Assembly (NCBI GenBank): GCA_030407315.1
Contig: JALQPE010002653.1
Span: 1 to 64,000, forward strand
Length of the DNA stretch: 64,000 nucleotides
Source of the DNA: Asparagopsis taxiformis
Taxonomy: Eukaryota; Rhodophyta; Florideophyceae; Bonnemaisoniales; Bonnemaisoniaceae
Direction: 5' to 3'
Shown: positions 51,181 through 62,700 of the stretch, piece after piece
How positions within the stretch are numbered: position 1 is the stretch's first letter
How the letters are laid out: each line of letters begins with the position of its first letter
Translations under genes and position numbers: made by a program
Notes under the pieces: generated by a model
What the model saw: only the letters and a program-made list of their open reading frames with translations
Database searches by the model: none
What the model was told of the DNA's origin: nothing

Positions 51181-53197
51181 GGCGTCTGTGTTCTCGGAAA
51201 TGGACGCGGACGTCCACAACCTCTAGTACACCTAGTATTACTAGGCGGACGTCCATGTTGTCCAGTATTTTTGGATGTCCGCCTAGAACCGGACGTCCAT
51301 GCGGTCTAGTACGTCTAGTATTACTAGGACGACATTCATTGTTTCTAGTACCACGGATGTCCTCCTCGGGATGGACTTCCACCATGTCTATGTCCGCCTA
51401 GGACGGGCGCCGGTTCAGAAATTCAAAAATTTCGACCCCAGAAATTTCTGCCGCCGTGCTCGACATGGATGTCCGCATCCATCACGGCGACCACTCTAAT
51501 TTTCCTTGTCGGTCGACTCCAATTTCGTCTTTAATTTTTTCATCCTCTCGCTCACACCCCCTTCCTGTTGGTGCTCACCTCCCCCGTACTGTACCTCAAA
51601 CACCCCCAATACCACTCTAGCGCGCATTTTCAGCTACCTGTCCCCGCTTCCACGGTGCACACCTCCATTCCATACCTACTTTTCGGCTTTACCGTACAGA
51701 TTTCGTATAACCAGTCCTCATACTACCTCAGAATAAGGAAAAACACCCCTAACTCCTCGACCATGCTCTCCCCCATCACCTTTGCAACGTATTGTTCTTC
51801 AATACCTCTCTCCTCTACCTTCAACCCCTCTCCTTCGCCCTCTCCACAAACTTCCCCTGCAGCTTACTCTTCGAAAACCTCTCACTCCCCATCCCGTGCC
51901 CGACCTGCTCCATCCCCTCCCTCCCTCAGCTGCTCCATGCCCCCCACGCCATCCGCATCTTAGATACCGTATACAGCACCACCACCGGCCCACACTCCCG
52001 CTCCCCCGCCGTCTCCTCAGAAACATCCTCTCTCTGAGCCACATATCAACTTGATAAGGGTTGAACCCCCCACTTCGCACCCTTCCTCCCACTCCCCTCC
52101 CTCCCCAAATACAATAACCCCCTTCTTCTCCATCACATCCCCACTCACCACAGCCAGAACAGACGCCACCCCCCTCCCCCTCTTTCTCCTCACTTTCCTA
52201 AAACCCCCTCCTCTCGGCGCCTTCAACCACAGCCTCCTACGGTCCCACCTAAACACCTCCTCCGCCCTCACTACCCCCAACACCCCGCAGCGTCTCCCCA
52301 ATCCCCATAATATGCTTGTCGGCACTCCTCTCCGAATCACAATCCATTCTAAACCCGCACTCCGTACATTTCCACCTCCTCCTGTACCATCCCAAGATTC
52401 CATCCAACCCCCCCCCTACAGAACACATCCTCATACCAAAGAAGAATTTTCTTCCTCCCATACATCATCCTTAAAACCTCCATCAGCTCCATGTAAATTT
52501 CGATGTAAATATTTTCTCCACTATGCAATCTCAAACATGTATGAGCCTATGCCTTTCCGCTTTGTCAACCCTGAATATTTGTATTCATGTATTCATAAAA
52601 TAGGGCCACCCACATCCCTATCCCGTTCTGCAAGCTTTACAAACCACCAGACGCATACTCCACAACTATACAACAAACACTACTCGCTATTTCAGACGAC
52701 GCGGTACACAAGTAGCATAGGCTATGCTACTTGTGTACCGCGTTGTCTGAGACTGAGTCTCAACCTTCCGTGACGCCTTCCCTGATGCGTACAAGTGCGA
52801 AACACGTCTAGACGTATATCAGAAGTGAGTGCGGGAATTTTCGGCACAGGAGATGCTGGGCCACCAAATTGATTTTTCGGAAATTTTAGAATTTCTGGGC
52901 TGGCCAGCAACGCAATCGAGCTGGACATCCACCGGACGTCCATTTCAGGTTGGTCGTGAGAGAGTGGGGCGGGACCATGATGAAACAAGGACCAAGACCT
53001 GTCCCTGGCGTATTGAGCCTGAAATCGACCCTTCGTGAGACGCCATTTAGCCATACAGTTGGTGCTTGTAGAAGCCAGTGATAGCCCCGATCGGGGCGGT
53101 GACCGGTTCCGGCTTACAGTTGGTGCTTACAGACGCCAGTGATAGCCCCGATCGGGGCCGACGGTCGGTTCCTGGGGCCGTTGTGGCCAAATTAGAC
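51181..53197 (-). repeat. Long inverted repeat, right arm
   Basis: Reverse complement of 36655-38618. The inner end (cgtctgtgttctcgg at 51181) cuts the gypsy gene. The CT-rich strand (51780-52490) gives open frames of low-complexity Pro/Ser/Thr that are not called as genes. Outside, the truncated R repeat 10 and the GC-rich array spacer follow in mirror order. Confidence 0.9.
52871..52958 (-). repeat. R repeat 10 (partial)
   Basis: Mirror image of R repeat 9, truncated at the same internal point, which shows that the truncation predates the arm duplication. Confidence 0.85.
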
Positions 53198-53198
53198 A

Positions 53199-53407
53199 CC
53201 CTGATTTGAATTAAAATTTGGGCTATTCTCAAAAACATGCACATGTGAACATGTTTTTGAGATGGGGGTGTGCCGTACGGCACAATCGACCGGCCCAAAT
53301 CGTTGATTTTTGCAAGATTTTTTTTGCCCGAAATTTTAAAATTTCTGGGCTGGCCAGCAATGCATCTGAGCTGGACATCCACCGGACGTCCATTTCAGGT
53401 TGGTCGT
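53199..53407 (-). repeat. R repeat 11
   Basis: Complete unit; palindrome at 53270-53283. The following arm reads caatcgaccggcccaaatcg. Confidence 0.9.
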
Positions 53408-53587
53408 GAGAGAGTGAGGCGGGACCATGATGGAACAAGGACCAAGACCTGTCCCTGGCGTATTGAGCCTGAAATCGACCCGTCGTGAGACGCCATTTAG
53501 CCTTACAGTTAGTGCTTACAGAAGCCAGTGACAACCCCACTCGGGGCGGCGGCCGGTTCCTGGGGCCGTTGTGGCCAAATTAGACAC

Positions 53588-53794
53588 CCTGATTTGAATT
53601 AAAATTTGGGCTATTCTCAAAAACATGCACATGTGAACATGTTTTTGAGATGGGGGTGTGCCGTACGGCACAATCGACCCGCCCAAATCGATGATTTTTT
53701 ACAATTTTTTTGTGCCCGAAATTTTAGAATTTCTGGGCTGGCCAGCAGTGCAATCGAGCTGGACATCCACCGGACGTCCATTTCAGGTTGGTCG
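53588..53794 (-). repeat. R repeat 12
   Basis: Complete unit; palindrome at 53658-53671. Confidence 0.9.
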
Positions 53795-53975
53795 TGAGAG
53801 AGTGAGGCGGGACCATGATGGAACAAGGACCAAGACCTGTCCCTGGCGTATTGAGCCTGAAATCGACCCATCTTTCGGCGCCATTTAGCCTTACAGTTAG
53901 TGCTTACAGAAGCCAGTGACAACCCCACTCGGGGCGGCGGCCGGTTCCTGGGGCCGTTGTGGCCAAATTAGACAC

Positions 53976-54184
53976 CCTGATTTGAATTAAAATTTGGGCT
54001 ATTCTCAAAAACATGCACATGTGAACATGTTTTTGAGATGGGGGTGTGCCGTACGGCACAATCCACCCGCTGAAATCGATGTTTTTTGCAATATTTTTTT
54101 GTGCCCGAAATTGTAGAATTTCTGGGCTGGCCAGCAATGCATCTGAGCTGGACATCCACCGGACGTCCATTTCAGGTTGATCGT
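53976..54184 (-). repeat. R repeat 13, downstream of D copy 2
   Basis: Complete unit; palindrome at 54046-54059. It continues without a break into the 3' flank shared by all D copies, so it corresponds to R repeat 4 beside D copy 1. Confidence 0.9.
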
Positions 54185-54453
54185 GTATCGTGCACGTCCA
54201 CACATTACCGGAAGCAAGTAGGCGATGAAGCACGTACATACCCAATTGTTCTGCTATTTCTAGCATAGACCATCGAGTCTAGAGATGTGACGGAATCGTC
54301 CTGGAAATCATGCTCCAACCCACGAGGGAATGGACAATCTAGTTTGAAAGCATGGAACGGAAGTACATTATACTAGGTTCATAGATTGGAAGTGATAAAG
54401 GAGATGATTATATTCTCGATAATTGTTTACCAAAGTAGTAGTTGTTAAGCTAT

Positions 54454-57400
54454 CTAGCCGTCGGAAAATTCTTCTTCCTCTTCGTCCTCACTATATTCAG
54501 GATCTCCCGGCAGAATAGGCGTTATCGGCAACTGTGGAGTTGAATAGCTCAAGATGAATTTTTGACCCGGTGTGAGGGTTCTCTTCTTGGGAGCTTCTGT
54601 CGTCTTCATCCGCATGATTCCGAGTTGCCCTGTCTTCGGCCTACGATCTTTCTTGACCGGGATGGGAACAACTGTCTTGTGGCGAACATTGACAGGTGCC
54701 GGTTGACTTTGCCTGGCAGACCGGCGCGGAGCATTGGCGATTACTTCTTCTTCGAATCCCAACCGCCTGATGAAACCAAACGAAACATTGTCGGGAATCG
54801 GATACGACGCATTCCTGAAATACGTGTGATACCTCGTTGTCGTGTGTGACACAACTCTGTCGACATGCCCTGCCCCGGCATGTTGTACATGGCCGTGACC
54901 GATGAAGACTGAACGTGGCGGAACGATTACCTTCTTCAGCTTCATCGTCTTGGCGTACATATCTAATTCCAGCGCTTTGGAAAAGACGTACTTGTGGGAC
55001 CCTGGACACACCCAGATAGGGAATGGGTCATCTCCGTTGGCAATAACAAAGTAACCCGGAAGTTGATCTTTGCGGTCGCGAGGAGGAACAGGGAAATCAT
55101 TGTGTGGGACCTGCCGAGGACACCCCTTTCCCGTTATCAAAAACCGTCCCCCAGATGCCGGCATGACAAGTTTTTCTCCCGGTAAACCGCACTCCTCCAG
55201 CCCTATCAGCCGGACAAGGATTCCCAACCACACATCCAGCAGGGCTCGCCGCGTCACAAACTTGAACCGGTCGATATGCGTCTCATCGTTCTCGGCATAG
55301 TCAACCAGGCAGTGGCGCGTAGACGTGAAGCGAGCCCTCCCCTCATTCCGGTTCTTCTCATCTGTTTCATCGTCCCCCGTATTGACAATGGGACTCCACA
55401 GCTGCCGGTTCCCAGGGTCCTTGTGCACCTCCTCCCCCTCCCATGTTCCCAAGAAGTACCGAAACAATTCCTGGTTAGGAATTTCTTCCATGAGACCCAA
55501 GTCAAATGGGAACTTGTCCGACGCATCGAGGTAGCTTACATCCGCGAAATTGTGCATCACCGTATACCCTCGCTCGTTGATTTCCGTTCGGCAATTGTGG
55601 AAGTACGCCATACCAGTGCCGGCCTCATACGAATCCTTCCAGCTTGTAGACATTCGCGCAACCTGGGCGAAGTCCAGCCTCGAGGGTAGAAACGTCGATG
55701 TAGGCTCACACATCGCCTTGGCAGCCATCTTCCACGCTGCGAAAAACATCGGATAGATGGTGTCGATCTCGAAAACAAGATGACGAGCCCGATGTTGTTC
55801 CGGAATATGCAGCCCCTCAAACACAGGGTCCATCGCCACTTGCTTCAAATACCTCACCTCTCTGCCCTCCTCATCGATTTCCACACTCTCCAATAACAAC
55901 CTGAGCTCAATCGGGGGCAGACAACCAACCCTCACCGATGCGATGACGTCCGCGGGACGCTGCGCCAGATGATGCCCTTCAGCTCGGTCTTTGACTTCGA
56001 AATCGTCGGGAAGAGATGGCATCCGGTCGTCGAACAGGAGGTCGTGTTCAGAAGGAGAGTCACGAACGATGTAACCGTCTTCATCGACTTCGACTCCTTC
56101 CGGAACAGTGAGTGTAATTGTCACTTCGCGGACCCCCTTGCTTTCGACTTGGCCCTCGTCTGCACTGTTGTTTTCTTCCTCGTCCGAAACGTTATGGACA
56201 GATTCTTGGTTGGAGGGAGTCGCACCAGCACGTTGGTTATCTTGGGGGACAATCTCAACGGCAGAATCGGGGGAACGGGCGGAGTCTTCGTCAACCTCAT
56301 CACCGGAAGCAGTGGCTTGTTGTTGATCGGTGGGTTTATCAACAACGGCCTGTTCTTCTTCCCCGGCGGATTGTTGTACCACAACCGGCTCTTCTTCCTC
56401 GAGGCGTGTGCTCCCCGTCGAGCGAAGTCGCTGTGAACGGCGGCGGATGCCATGCGAAGCAGGCTCATGTTCGACATTCCGCTGCTTCTTGTGAGTGAGT
56501 CTCACATTGGCAGCAGAAGGGCGGCGTTTGCGTCGAGCCTTAGTCTTCTTCTTCAATGTCGGATTGAAAAACTCTTTCAAGTTCGTTTCCAAATCCTGTA
56601 AACGCGTGGCTCTCCGTCGCATTCGAACCTCACTGCTCCGGTCGTCCCCTCTATACATTGCAATGGCATTGGTGAGATGCCATTGCAACTCCTTCGGCTG
56701 CTTAACCGACCCAATTGCCATCTCTGTGCTCAGAAATGACTTGCGCATAATACTCTTTGGGCGCCCAAACGCAGCGTACAGAGAATTTGCTATTGCAGTC
56801 ACGCGACGGACGTATGTATAGAAGTCGTTCACGTCAAAGCGTCCATCCGGACGTCCACCATGAGCAGGGTTCAAGTACTCCGAAAGACCACGCAAGACGA
56901 AGACAAAGTTTTCTTCCAGCAACTCGCGCACTATCTTGTGGTCCAGGTGCGTTATCCCAATCTCGTTGCGGCGCTCGGAATTGTTCAGCTCACGCAACAC
57001 TTCGTCGAGAACAGGATGCTTCAGCGTTGCTATAGCCAAACGCGTCCACCGCCGGGCCGTGTTCGTTGAATTCATCATCCCCATGAACTGCGCCTCGAAC
57101 AATGTTCGGATGACATCAGACTCACGCAAGTCGCCAGCGTTTTCCACGTTATTTGCAACAGCAATCGTACGGATGAACTGCTGGATGGACGACAAGATTC
57201 GAACCAGGGAGCGCTCCGTCAGTTGCGTCCCAGTCGTATGGTTCGACTCTGCACTCTTGTGGATGATCTCATGAGGCTGAAGATCACTGTCGTCCTTGCG
57301 GCGAAGGTAGTACACATCCAGAGGCTGAGTAACCCAGCGCAAGCGGTTTGCGTCCTGTGGCAGCTTGGTTCTGTGCATACGGGTGAGGCGCGTGAAGTCA

Positions 57401-58410
57401 TCGGCAATGCTATGCATAGCATTGAGACGATGCAGTCCGTCGATCACGGTCACGTTCGCATTGGCATGGAATTTGCCATTCTGGAACAGACGCGTGTCGG
57501 CGGGCAGATGCGTGTTCTGCGACCTCAGCACCGTCACAGTGATACGCGAAGAGCTCACATACCCCACAGCCAACATATTGTTGCGCAGGTCCTCCACGTG
57601 GTCTTCTTTCACATCCCGAAGGGTCACGGCCGGTTCCACTAGCTGCCTCACCAGCACAGTCGCTCCTTCTCCGACGTAATCCGACGTCACAAACTTGGGC
57701 ACCGTAATTTGCGTCCCCTGCTGCTCACGAATGCTTTCCGCCACCTCCGGTTCGTCGTCCACTTCGGTTACGTCCTGCGTAGTAGCTTCGGTGACGTTGG
57801 AGCGAGCAGGGTGCTTCGTGCCTCCACTGGAGGGTCTTGCAGAGCGAGCAGGGCGCTTCGTGCCTCCCGAAACCGGAGTGGAGCGTGCTGGATGCTTCGT
57901 ACCCCCCGAACCAGTGATTTCGCCTGCCGGACCGGTACTGGGCATCCGTCCCGAGCTGGCCTGGTTCGTCGCTGCGTTGAAGTTTGACGCTGCAGCAGGG
58001 GTACGAATGTCGCTAGGGCCATCCTCCGCAGCGGGGCGCATCATCCGAGTATCCCAAGGGTAAAACGCCGCGGCGTATGCTCCACCCATCGTCTCCGGCG
58101 GTCCCTCGGCGCCATCAAACATGTACGGGAACGGGAGGTCCTTGAACTTGTCCTTAGTCGCAATGTTGCGCACGACGATATAGTCGGCCTCGTCGGTTTC
58201 CGGCAGCTTGTGGTTGTGCAGCGTGCGCGGAAGGCCAACATCGCCACCAGCAGTGCTCACCGAAGCCGTCCCAATATGCACAGCCGCACCGTCCACGTCC
58301 GCAAACAAATTGACATCGACGCCGCGCTTGAGTCCGCGCGACTCCGCTGACGCGCTCACTTGATCGCCGCAAACCGTTGAAAACAAACTGCTGAAATGCG
58401 TATCCGCCAT
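54454..58410 (-). CDS. ParB-like plus 2OG-Fe(II) dioxygenase protein, D copy 2
   Basis: 1318 residues from the ATG at 58410, uninterrupted and almost identical to copy 1. All motif residues are kept (ParB DGLHR, dioxygenase HND, QHAGAG, TTTRYH). Differences include Tyr to His in the IGHGYVQH segment next to the metal-binding His, V to T in the PARS repeats, and a cluster in the acidic linker (HTASDEEDKQGADVGQ becomes HNVSDEEENNSADEGQ). Its upstream 190 bp, including the candidate leader intron, match copy 1. It is the downstream half of a ~5.27-kb tandem duplication with copy 3. An intact frame with conservative changes suggests function, or a very recent copy. Confidence 0.75.
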   Translation of the reverse strand: MADTHFSSLFSTVCGDQVSASAESRGLKRGVDVNLFADVDGAAVHIGTASVSTAGGDVGLPRTLHNHKLPETDEADYIVVRNIATKDKFKDLPFPYMFDGAEGPPETMGGAYAAAFYPWDTRMMRPAAEDGPSDIRTPAAASNFNAATNQASSGRMPSTGPAGEITGSGGTKHPARSTPVSGGTKRPARSARPSSGGTKHPARSNVTEATTQDVTEVDDEPEVAESIREQQGTQITVPKFVTSDYVGEGATVLVRQLVEPAVTLRDVKEDHVEDLRNNMLAVGYVSSSRITVTVLRSQNTHLPADTRLFQNGKFHANANVTVIDGLHRLNAMHSIADDFTRLTRMHRTKLPQDANRLRWVTQPLDVYYLRRKDDSDLQPHEIIHKSAESNHTTGTQLTERSLVRILSSIQQFIRTIAVANNVENAGDLRESDVIRTLFEAQFMGMMNSTNTARRWTRLAIATLKHPVLDEVLRELNNSERRNEIGITHLDHKIVRELLEENFVFVLRGLSEYLNPAHGGRPDGRFDVNDFYTYVRRVTAIANSLYAAFGRPKSIMRKSFLSTEMAIGSVKQPKELQWHLTNAIAMYRGDDRSSEVRMRRRATRLQDLETNLKEFFNPTLKKKTKARRKRRPSAANVRLTHKKQRNVEHEPASHGIRRRSQRLRSTGSTRLEEEEPVVVQQSAGEEEQAVVDKPTDQQQATASGDEVDEDSARSPDSAVEIVPQDNQRAGATPSNQESVHNVSDEEENNSADEGQVESKGVREVTITLTVPEGVEVDEDGYIVRDSPSEHDLLFDDRMPSLPDDFEVKDRAEGHHLAQRPADVIASVRVGCLPPIELRLLLESVEIDEEGREVRYLKQVAMDPVFEGLHIPEQHRARHLVFEIDTIYPMFFAAWKMAAKAMCEPTSTFLPSRLDFAQVARMSTSWKDSYEAGTGMAYFHNCRTEINERGYTVMHNFADVSYLDASDKFPFDLGLMEEIPNQELFRYFLGTWEGEEVHKDPGNRQLWSPIVNTGDDETDEKNRNEGRARFTSTRHCLVDYAENDETHIDRFKFVTRRALLDVWLGILVRLIGLEECGLPGEKLVMPASGGRFLITGKGCPRQVPHNDFPVPPRDRKDQLPGYFVIANGDDPFPIWVCPGSHKYVFSKALELDMYAKTMKLKKVIVPPRSVFIGHGHVQHAGAGHVDRVVSHTTTRYHTYFRNASYPIPDNVSFGFIRRLGFEEEVIANAPRRSARQSQPAPVNVRHKTVVPIPVKKDRRPKTGQLGIMRMKTTEAPKKRTLTPGQKFILSYSTPQLPITPILPGDPEYSEDEEEEEFSDG

Positions 58411-58756
58411 GATTGTTGAGTTGGAAAGTAAAAGAGATGGTTGACGTTGACGTATTCGAGTGATGTGGATGGTAGGTTTCACGTTGCTTGAAGAATGGTC
58501 GTGAACGCCAATCGCTGGAAATAATAACACAATACAACCGAAATTTTGTTAGGTACACACCTATCGTGACCGCTGGAATGCAAGACAGGCAATCGAGATG
58601 TGAGTGTCCGTTCGGAACGGGCCCGAGTCGGGCTCTCGAAACCTGACGAGGTGGCGTGAAGCAGGCAGTGTCCTTGATGTGTAATGTGTTAAAATTACAG
58701 CTGTCAAGCTAGGCGGCTTTTGGGCGGCTGCGAGCACCCCTTTATCCGGGGAACAC
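58411..58756. other. Promoter region of D copy 2
   Basis: Same as 13850-14194 in reverse: candidate 46-nt leader intron, then the gcgagcaccc/acagctgt block that extends R. No other feature. Confidence 0.6.
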
Positions 58757-58963
58757 CCTGATTTGAGTTAAAATTTGGGCTATTCTCAAAAACATGCACA
58801 TGTGAACATGTTTTTGAGATGGGGGTGTGCCGTACGGCACAATCGACCGCCCAAATCGTTGATTTTTGCAAGATTTTTTGTGCCCGAAATTTTAGAATTT
58901 CTGGGCTGGCCAGCAGTGCAATCGAGCTGGACATCCACCGGACGTCCATTTCAGGTTGGTCGT
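58757..58963 (-). repeat. R repeat 14, upstream of D copy 2
   Basis: Complete unit; palindrome at 58827-58840. It shares atttgagtt at its end with R repeat 3, the matching unit upstream of D copy 1, whereas other R copies have atttgaatt. Confidence 0.9.
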
Positions 58964-59251
58964 GTGCTGCCTACATCCACGCATTGCAGAAACTAAGCAG
59001 GCGGTTCACTACTAATATAAAGTACACGGAATATGAGTAACGTGATGGGTGAGTAGTGTTTGTGTTGAGGGAGTAAGGCGGGACCATGATGAAACAGGGA
59101 AAAGATGTCACCCAAGCATAACTTAGGCTGAGCCTGAAATCGACCTTCTTGAGACGCCATTTAGCCTTACAGTTAGTGCTTACAGAAGCCAGTGACAACC
59201 CCACTCGGGGCGGCGGCCGGTTCCTGGGGCCGTTGTGGCCAAATTAGACAC
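58964..59251. repeat. Array spacer between D copies
   Basis: Matches the left-array spacer in reverse (gaaacagggaaaagatgtca, ctcggggcggcggccgg, ggccgttgtggccaaatt). It shows that the D tandem repeat is embedded in the R array rather than lying beside it. Confidence 0.8.
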
Positions 59252-59460
59252 CCTGATTTGAATTAAAATTTGGGCTATTCTCAAAAACATGCACATGTGA
59301 ACATGTTTTTGAGATGGGGGTGTGCCGTACGGCACAATCGACCGCCCAAATCGATGTTTTTTGCAATATTTTTTTGTGCCCTGAATTGTAGAGTTTCTGG
59401 GCTGGCCAGCAATGCATCTGAGCTGGACATCCACCGGACGTCCATTTCAGGTTGATCGTG
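59252..59460 (-). repeat. R repeat 15, downstream of D copy 3
   Basis: Complete unit; palindrome at 59322-59335. It runs into the D 3' flank at 59461, as R repeat 13 does for copy 2. Confidence 0.9.
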
Positions 59461-59727
59461 TATCGTGCACGTCCACCCATTACCGGAAGCAAGTAGGCGA
59501 TGAAGCACGTACAACCCAATTGTTCTGCTATTTCTACCATAGACCATCGAGTCTAGAGATGTGAGGGAATCGTCCTGGAAATCATGCTCCAACCCACGAG
59601 GGAATGGACAATCTAGTTTGAAAGCATGGAACGGAAGTACATTATACTAGGTTCATAGATTGGAAGTGATAAAGGAGATGATTATATTCTCGATAATTGT
59701 TTACCAAAGTAGTAGTTGTTAAGCTAT

Positions 59728-62700
59728 CTAGCCGTCGGAAAATTCTTCTTCCTCTTCGTCCTCACTATATTCAGGATCTCCCGGCAGAATAGGCGTTATC
59801 GGCAACTGTGGAGTTGAATAGCTCAAGATGAATTTTTGACCCGGTGTGAGGGTTCTCTTCTTGGGAGCTTCTGTCGTCTTCATCCGCATGATTCCGAGTT
59901 GCCCTGTCTTCGGCCTACGATCTTTCTTGACCGGGATGGGAACAACTGTCTTGTGGCGAACATTGACAGGTGCCGGTTGACTTTGCCTGGCAGACCGGCG
60001 CGGAGCATTGGCGATTACTTCTTCTTCGAATCCCAACCGCCTGATGAAACCAAACGAAACATTGTCGGGAATCGGATACGACGCATTCCTGAAATACGTG
60101 TGATACCTCGTTGTCGTGTGTGACACAACTCTGTCGACATGCCCTGCCCCGGCATGTTGTACATGGCCGTGACCGATGAAGACTGAACGTGGCGGAACGA
60201 TTACCTTCTTCAGCTTCATCGTCTTGGCGTACATATCTAATTCCAGCGCTTTGGAAAAGACGTACTTGTGGGACCCTGGACACACCCAGATAGGGAATGG
60301 GTCATCTCCGTTGGCAATAACAAAGTAACCCGGAAGTTGATCTTTGCGGTCGCGAGGAGGAACAGGGAAATCATTGTGTGGGACCTGCCGAGGACACCCC
60401 TTTCCCGTTATCAAAAACCGTCCCCCAGATGCCGGCATGACAAGTTTTTCTCCCGGTAAACCGCACTCCTCCAGCCCTATCAGCCGGACAAGGATTCCCA
60501 ACCACACATCCAGCAGGGCTCGCCGCGTCACAAACTTGAACCGGTCGATATGCGTCTCATCGTTCTCGGCATAGTCAACCAGGCAGTGGCGCGTAGACGT
60601 GAAGCGAGCCCTCCCCTCATTCCGGTTCTTCTCATCTGTTTCATCGTCCCCAGTATTGACAATGGGACTCCACAGCTGCCGGTTCCCAGGGTCCTTGTGC
60701 ACCTCCTCCCCCTCCCACGTTCCCAAAAGTACCGAAACAATTCCTGGTTAGGAATTTCTTCCATGAGACCCAAGTCAAATGGGAACTTGTCCGACGCATC
60801 GAGGTAGCTTACATCCGCGAAATTGTGCATCACCGTATACCCTCGCTCGTTGATTTCCGTTCGGCAATTGTGGAAGTACGCCATACCAGTGCCGGCCTCA
60901 TACGAATCCTTCCAGCTTGTAGACATTCGCGCAACCTGGGCGAAGTCCAGCCTCGAGGGTAGAAACGTCGATGTAGGCTCACACATCGCCTTGGCAGCCA
61001 TCTTCCACGCTGCGAAAAACATCGGATAGATGGTGTCGATCTCGAAAACAAGATGACGAGCCCGATGTTGTTCCGGAATATGCAGCCCCTCAAACACAGG
61101 GTCCATCGCCACTTGCTTCAAATACCTCACCTCTCTGCCCTCCTCATCGATTTCCACACTCTCCAATAACAACCTGAGCTCAATCGGGGGCAGACAACCA
61201 ACCCTCACCGATGCGATGACGTCCGCGGGACGCTGCGCCAGATGATGCCCTTCAGCTCGGTCTTTGACTTCGAAATCGTCGGGAAGAGATGGCATCCGGT
61301 CGTCGAACAGGAGGTCGTGTTCAGAAGGAGAGTCACGAACGATGTAACCGTCTTCATCGACTTCGACTCCTTCCGGAACAGTGAGTGTAATTGTCACTTC
61401 GCGGACCCCCTTGCTTTCGACTTGGCCCTCGTCTGCACTGTGTTTTTCTTCCTCGTCCGAAACGTTATGGACAGATTCTTGGTTGGAGGGAGTCGCACCA
61501 GCACGTTGGTTATCTTGGGGGACAATCTCAACGGCAGAATCGGGGGAACGGGCGGAGTCTTCGTCAACCTCATCACCGGAAGCAGTGGCTTGTTGTTGAT
61601 CGGTGGGTTTATCAACAACGGCCTGTCTTCTTCCCCGGCGGATTGTTGTACCACAACCGGCTCTTCTTCCTCGAGGCGTGTGCTCCCCGTCGAGCGAAGT
61701 CGCTGTGAACGGCGGCGGATGCCATGCGAAGCAGGCTCATGTTCGACATTCCGCTGCTTCTTGTGAGTGAGTCTCACATTGGCAGCAGAAGGGCGGCGTT
61801 TGCGTCGAGCCTTAGTCTTCTTCTTCAATGTCGGATTGAAAAACTCTTTCAAGTTCGTTTCCAAATCCTGTAAACGCGTGGTCTCCGTCGCATTCGAACC
61901 TCACTGCTCCGGTCGTCCCCTCTATACATTGCAATGGCATTGGTGAGATGCCATTGCAACTCCTTCGGCTGCTTAACCGACCCAATTGCCATCTCTGTGC
62001 TCAGAAATGACTTGCGCATAATACTCTTTGGGCGCCCAAACGCAGCGTACAGAGAATTTGCTATTGCAGTCACGCGACGGACGTATGTATAGAAGTCGTT
62101 CACGTCAAAGCGTCCATCCGGACGTCCACCATGAGCAGGGTTCAAGTACTCCGAAAGACCACGCAAGACGAAGACAAAGTTTTCTTCCAGCAACTCGCGC
62201 ACTATCTTGTGGTCCAGGTGCGTTATCCCAATCTCGTTGCGGCGCTCGGAATTGTTCAGCTCACGCAACACTTCGTCGAGAACAGGATGCTTCAGCGTTG
62301 CTATAGCCAAACGCGTCCACCGCCGGGCCGTGTTCGTTGAATTCATCATCCCCATGAACTGCGCCTCGAACAATGTTCGGATGACATCAGACTCACGCAA
62401 GTCGCCAGCGTTTTCCACGTTATTTGCAACAGCAATCGTACGGATGAACTGCTGGATGGACGACAAGATTCGAACCAGGGAGCGCTCCGTCAGTTGCGTC
62501 CCAGTCGTATGGTTCGACTCTGCACTCTTGTGGATGATCTCATGAGGCTGAAGATCACTGTCGTCCTTGCGGCGAAGGTAGTACACATCCAGAGGCTGAG
62601 TAACCCAGCGCAAGCGGTTTGCGTCCTGTGGCAGCTTGGTTCTGTGCATACGGGTGAGGCGCGTGAAGTCATCGGCAATGCTATGCATAGCATTGAGACG

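Larger units (their letters stand above)
53199..54184 (-). repeat. Tandem R units (right array)
   Basis: Complete units start at 53199, 53588 and 53976 (spacings 389 and 388 bp), the same period as the regular units of the left array but in the opposite orientation. The array runs directly into the 3' flank of D copy 2. Confidence 0.9.

Noticed and set aside
38613..51186. cagacg at both inner arm ends as a target-site duplication
   Set aside because: The two copies are in opposite orientation, so they are part of the inverted repeat rather than a duplicated target.
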